This document shows positions 42,229 to 44,673 of a stretch of DNA of 44,673 nt, piece after piece. A program made the translations under genes and the position numbers. The stretch spans positions 1 to 44,673 of the forward strand of contig CAMQZX010000004.1 of the NCBI GenBank assembly GCA_947039785.1, written 5' to 3'. Origin of the DNA: an uncultured Lachnospiraceae bacterium (lineage in GTDB: Bacteria > Bacillota > Clostridia > Lachnospirales > Lachnospiraceae). Within the stretch, counting starts at the first letter, position 1; each line of letters begins with the position of its first letter. Below the pieces are notes generated by a model that worked only from the letters and a program-made list of their open reading frames with translations, was not told where the DNA came from and searched no databases.

Positions 42229-43434
42229 ATGCTGAATAAAAAATCTGTAGATGATATCAATGTAAAGGGCCAGAAAGTTCTGGTTCGTTGCGACTTTAAC
42301 GTACCATTAAAAGAAGGCAAGATCACAGACGAGAACCGTCTGGTTGCTGCACTTCCTACTATTAAAAAATTAGTTGCTGATGGTGGAAGGATTATTCTCT
42401 GCTCTCACCTTGGCAAACCAAAGGGTGAGCCGAAGCCTGAATTATCTCTGGCTCCTGTAGCAGTCCGGCTTTCTGAGCTTCTTGGTCAGGAAGTAAAATT
42501 CGTTCCAAGCGCAGTTGTGGTAGATGACAGCGTAAAAGCTGCTGTTGAAGCTATGAACGATGGCGAGATCGTGCTGTTGGAGAACACACGTTACAGAATT
42601 GAAGAGACAAAGAATGGAGAGGCATTCAGCAAAGAACTGGCTTCTCTGTGCGATGTATTTGTAAATGACGCATTTGGTACTGCTCACAGAGCACATTGCT
42701 CCAACGTAGGTGTGACAGAGTTTGTAGATACCTGCGCTGTGGGATATTTAATGCAGAAGGAAATCGACTTCCTTGGAAATGCTGTAAACAATCCTGAGAG
42801 ACCATTCGTTGCAATTCTGGGTGGCGCTAAGGTTGCAGATAAGCTGAACGTTATCGCGAACTTACTGGAGAAATGCGATACTCTGATCATCGGTGGTGGT
42901 ATGGCTTATACCTTCCTGAAAGCAAAAGGATATGAAGTTGGAACTTCTCTGGTAGATGATGAGAAGATCGATTACTGCAAAGAAATGATCGCTAAGGCAG
43001 AAGCTCTCGGAAAGAATCTGTATCTGCCGGTAGATACCACAATCGCAAAAGACTTCCCAAGCCCAATCGATGCCGAGATTGAAGTATCTGTAGTACCTTC
43101 CAATGAGATTCCTGCAGACATGATGGGTCTTGATATCGGAACAGAGACAGCAGCCAAATTCGCTGAGGCTGTTAAGACAGCCAAGACTGTTGTATGGAAC
43201 GGACCAATGGGTGTTTTTGAGAACCCAATCCTTGCCAAAGGTACAATCTCTGTAGCTCAGGCTCTGGCTGAGACAGATGCTACTACAATCATCGGCGGCG
43301 GTGACTCTGCAGCAGCAGTAAACCAGCTTGGATTTGGTGATAAGATGTCCCATATCTCCACGGGCGGCGGCGCTTCTTTAGAGTTCCTGGAAGGAAAAGA
43401 ACTGCCAGGCGTAGCAGCAGCAGACGACAAATAA
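42229..43434 (+). CDS. pgk: Phosphoglycerate kinase
   Basis: A 401-residue enzyme transferring phosphate from 1,3-bisphosphoglycerate to ADP. Signature [14 protein letters not shown] at the start, [31 protein letters not shown] in the middle and the nucleotide loop [13 protein letters not shown] near the end. ATG 42229 follows AGGAGG. Between gap and tpiA, the common clostridial glycolytic order; codon use shows the same high-expression bias. Confidence 0.97.
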   Translation: MLNKKSVDDINVKGQKVLVRCDFNVPLKEGKITDENRLVAALPTIKKLVADGGRIILCSHLGKPKGEPKPELSLAPVAVRLSELLGQEVKFVPSAVVVDDSVKAAVEAMNDGEIVLLENTRYRIEETKNGEAFSKELASLCDVFVNDAFGTAHRAHCSNVGVTEFVDTCAVGYLMQKEIDFLGNAVNNPERPFVAILGGAKVADKLNVIANLLEKCDTLIIGGGMAYTFLKAKGYEVGTSLVDDEKIDYCKEMIAKAEALGKNLYLPVDTTIAKDFPSPIDAEIEVSVVPSNEIPADMMGLDIGTETAAKFAEAVKTAKTVVWNGPMGVFENPILAKGTISVAQALAETDATTIIGGGDSAAAVNQLGFGDKMSHISTGGGASLEFLEGKELPGVAAADDK

Positions 43435-43545
43435 GATGGCCGAAGGCTGGTGTAATTACCGTATGGTCAGTACGCCAGGCAGGGGCTTTGTTGAGAGAAA
43501 ATGCACTTAATCATTTAGATAATTATAATTAAGGAGAATACAATC

Positions 43546-44295
43546 ATGGCAAGAAAGAAAATTATTGCAGGTAACTGGAAAATGAACATGACTCCATCTG
43601 AGGCAGTGGAGCTGGTAAACACCTTAAAACCATTGGTAGCCAACGATGAAGTAGATGTAGTATTCTGTGTACCGGCAATCGACATCATTCCTGTAATGGA
43701 AGCTGCAAAAGGCTCCAACATTCAGGTAGGCGCTGAGAATATGTATTTTGAGGAGAAAGGTGCTTACACAGGCGAGATTTCTCCTGCAATGTTAACAGAT
43801 GTTGGTGTGAAATACGTAGTATTGGGACACTCTGAGAGAAGAGAGTACTTCGCAGAGACAAGCGAGACTGTAAATAAGAAAATGCTGAAAGCATTCGAGC
43901 ACGGAATCACACCAATTATGTGCTGCGGTGAGACTTTAGAACAGAGAGAGCAGGGCGTAACTATGGACTTTATCCGTCAGCAGGTTAAAGTTGGATTCCT
44001 GGGTGTAACAGCAGATCAGGCTAAAACGGCCGTTATTGCTTATGAGCCAATCTGGGCGATCGGAACAGGTAAGACAGCTACTACGGAGCAGGCACAGGAA
44101 GTTTGCAAAGGCATCCGTGAGTGTATCGCTGAGATTTATGATGAAGCAACAGCAGAAGCAATCCGTATCCAGTATGGCGGATCTGTAAATGCTGCAACAG
44201 CTCCGGAATTATTTGTACAGCCAGATATCGACGGCGGATTAGTAGGTGGAGCAGCTCTGAAACCAGACTTTGGTAAGATCGTAAATTACAAATAA
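43546..44295 (+). CDS. tpiA: Triosephosphate isomerase
   Basis: A 249-residue TIM-barrel enzyme interconverting dihydroxyacetone phosphate and glyceraldehyde 3-phosphate. Substrate lysine in [11 protein letters not shown], catalytic histidine in VLGHSERRE, catalytic glutamate in [15 protein letters not shown] and the phosphate loop [12 protein letters not shown] 43546 follows AAGGAG. The 111-base gap after pgk has no strong terminator, so the two are likely co-transcribed. Confidence 0.97.
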   Translation: MARKKIIAGNWKMNMTPSEAVELVNTLKPLVANDEVDVVFCVPAIDIIPVMEAAKGSNIQVGAENMYFEEKGAYTGEISPAMLTDVGVKYVVLGHSERREYFAETSETVNKKMLKAFEHGITPIMCCGETLEQREQGVTMDFIRQQVKVGFLGVTADQAKTAVIAYEPIWAIGTGKTATTEQAQEVCKGIRECIAEIYDEATAEAIRIQYGGSVNAATAPELFVQPDIDGGLVGGAALKPDFGKIVNYK

Positions 44296-44311
44296 TCACT
44301 TTATGAAAAGA

Positions 44312-44371
44312 TAAAGTATGACGCAAACCCCGCTACCATCTATGAGAAATCATAATGGGAGTGGGGCTTGT
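44312..44371 (+). terminator. First hairpin after tpiA
   Basis: CCCCGCTACCAT pairs with ATGGGAGTGGGG (some mismatches). No clear T-run follows, so it may be a stabilising 3' structure ahead of the next terminator. Confidence 0.45.
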
Positions 44372-44405
44372 ACAATAAGATCATAATATGAGAAAACAAT
44401 AACAG

Positions 44406-44452
44406 AAAAGACGAGTGAACCTTTTGGAAAGAAGGGGAGCTCGTCTTTTTTG
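44406..44452 (+). terminator. Main terminator after tpiA
   Basis: AAAAGACGAG / CTCGTCTTTT 10-bp stem with a T-run. Downstream, 44453-44673 is AT-rich; I see no gene in it, only possible upstream sequence of the next gene beyond the window. Confidence 0.8.
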
Positions 44453-44673
44453 CATATCTAAGAGTGTTTTCCGGGGTTTTTGATTATGTAAAAATGCTTT
44501 GGTGGGATATACAGTTACTTTCTTGTTTGGTTTTGATAAAAAGTGAATTAATTGAATTAAGATGAGTTTATATGATAAAAAAAGAAAATTGATTAATTAA
44601 AAAACATTTATAGGAATGGAATGTTGCTTAAAATTAACGGGAAATTTCGTATAAATTTCACAATATCTTATTT

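Noticed and set aside
3573..44295. CRISPR array, prophage or integrative element
   Set aside because: No regularly spaced direct repeats with unique spacers and no phage structural or integrase genes were seen. The Xer recombinase is of the host dif-resolution type and has no flanking att repeats.

Overview
The window looks like the chromosome of a spore-forming, anaerobic Firmicute of the Lachnospiraceae (Blautia/Clostridium XIVa type). The reasons are a SpoIIM homologue, a SpoVB-like flippase, an EFR1-type flavodoxin-ferredoxin, a KdpDE-like pair, an Rrf2-nifS-nifU-mnmA cluster, strong AGGAGG ribosome sites and medium GC. Species cannot be fixed from the sequence alone. No tRNA, rRNA, CRISPR array, insertion sequence or prophage was seen.

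Layout. 1-3550 is a gene graveyard: a molybdopterin oxidoreductase with several internal deletions fused to an iron-sulfur protein, a frameshifted FAD oxidoreductase, the C-terminal half of a TDT-type transporter, and stubs of an HxlR regulator and a flavodoxin. 3573-10098 holds a Na/Pi symporter (+), carB (-) and proA (+). 10428-16012 is the most interesting block. A PAS/AAA+/Fis sigma-54 activator (-) diverges from a near-perfect -24/-12 promoter that drives a histidine ammonia-lyase homologue, a sodium:solute symporter and a small protein of unknown function. The lyase homologue lacks the Ala-Ser-Gly triad that makes the MIO cofactor, and no other hut gene is present. 16111-19524 has a tandem ACT protein, an EFR1 flavodoxin-ferredoxin and a KdpDE-like two-component pair. 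19565-23429 is a complete riboflavin operon (ribD-ribE-ribBA-ribH) behind an FMN riboswitch. 23834-24658 is a QueG-like iron-sulfur protein.

24844-29711 is a Leloir galactose operon (galK-galE-galT, -) with a divergent AraC regulator. 29766-34091 carries spoIIM-like, xerD-like, DAHP synthase (-) and a SpoVB/MurJ-like flippase (-). 34280-37495 is the Fe-S/thio-modification cluster (Rrf2, cysteine desulfurase, scaffold, mnmA). It is followed by a CtpE-like P-type ATPase, a PHP histidinol-phosphatase (-) and the glycolytic cluster gap-pgk-tpiA at the right edge.

A 42-nt hairpin repeat occurs six times plus one partial copy at four intergenic sites (16.5, 17.6, 19.9 and 31.5 kb), always in the same orientation and with paired base changes in the stem. 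The best candidate for an undescribed system is the sigma-54-controlled MIO-less lyase/symporter/unknown-protein operon. I infer that it imports and cleaves a substrate with a good amine leaving group, such as a trimethylammonium betaine of the ergothioneine/hercynine type. That proposal is inference and untested.
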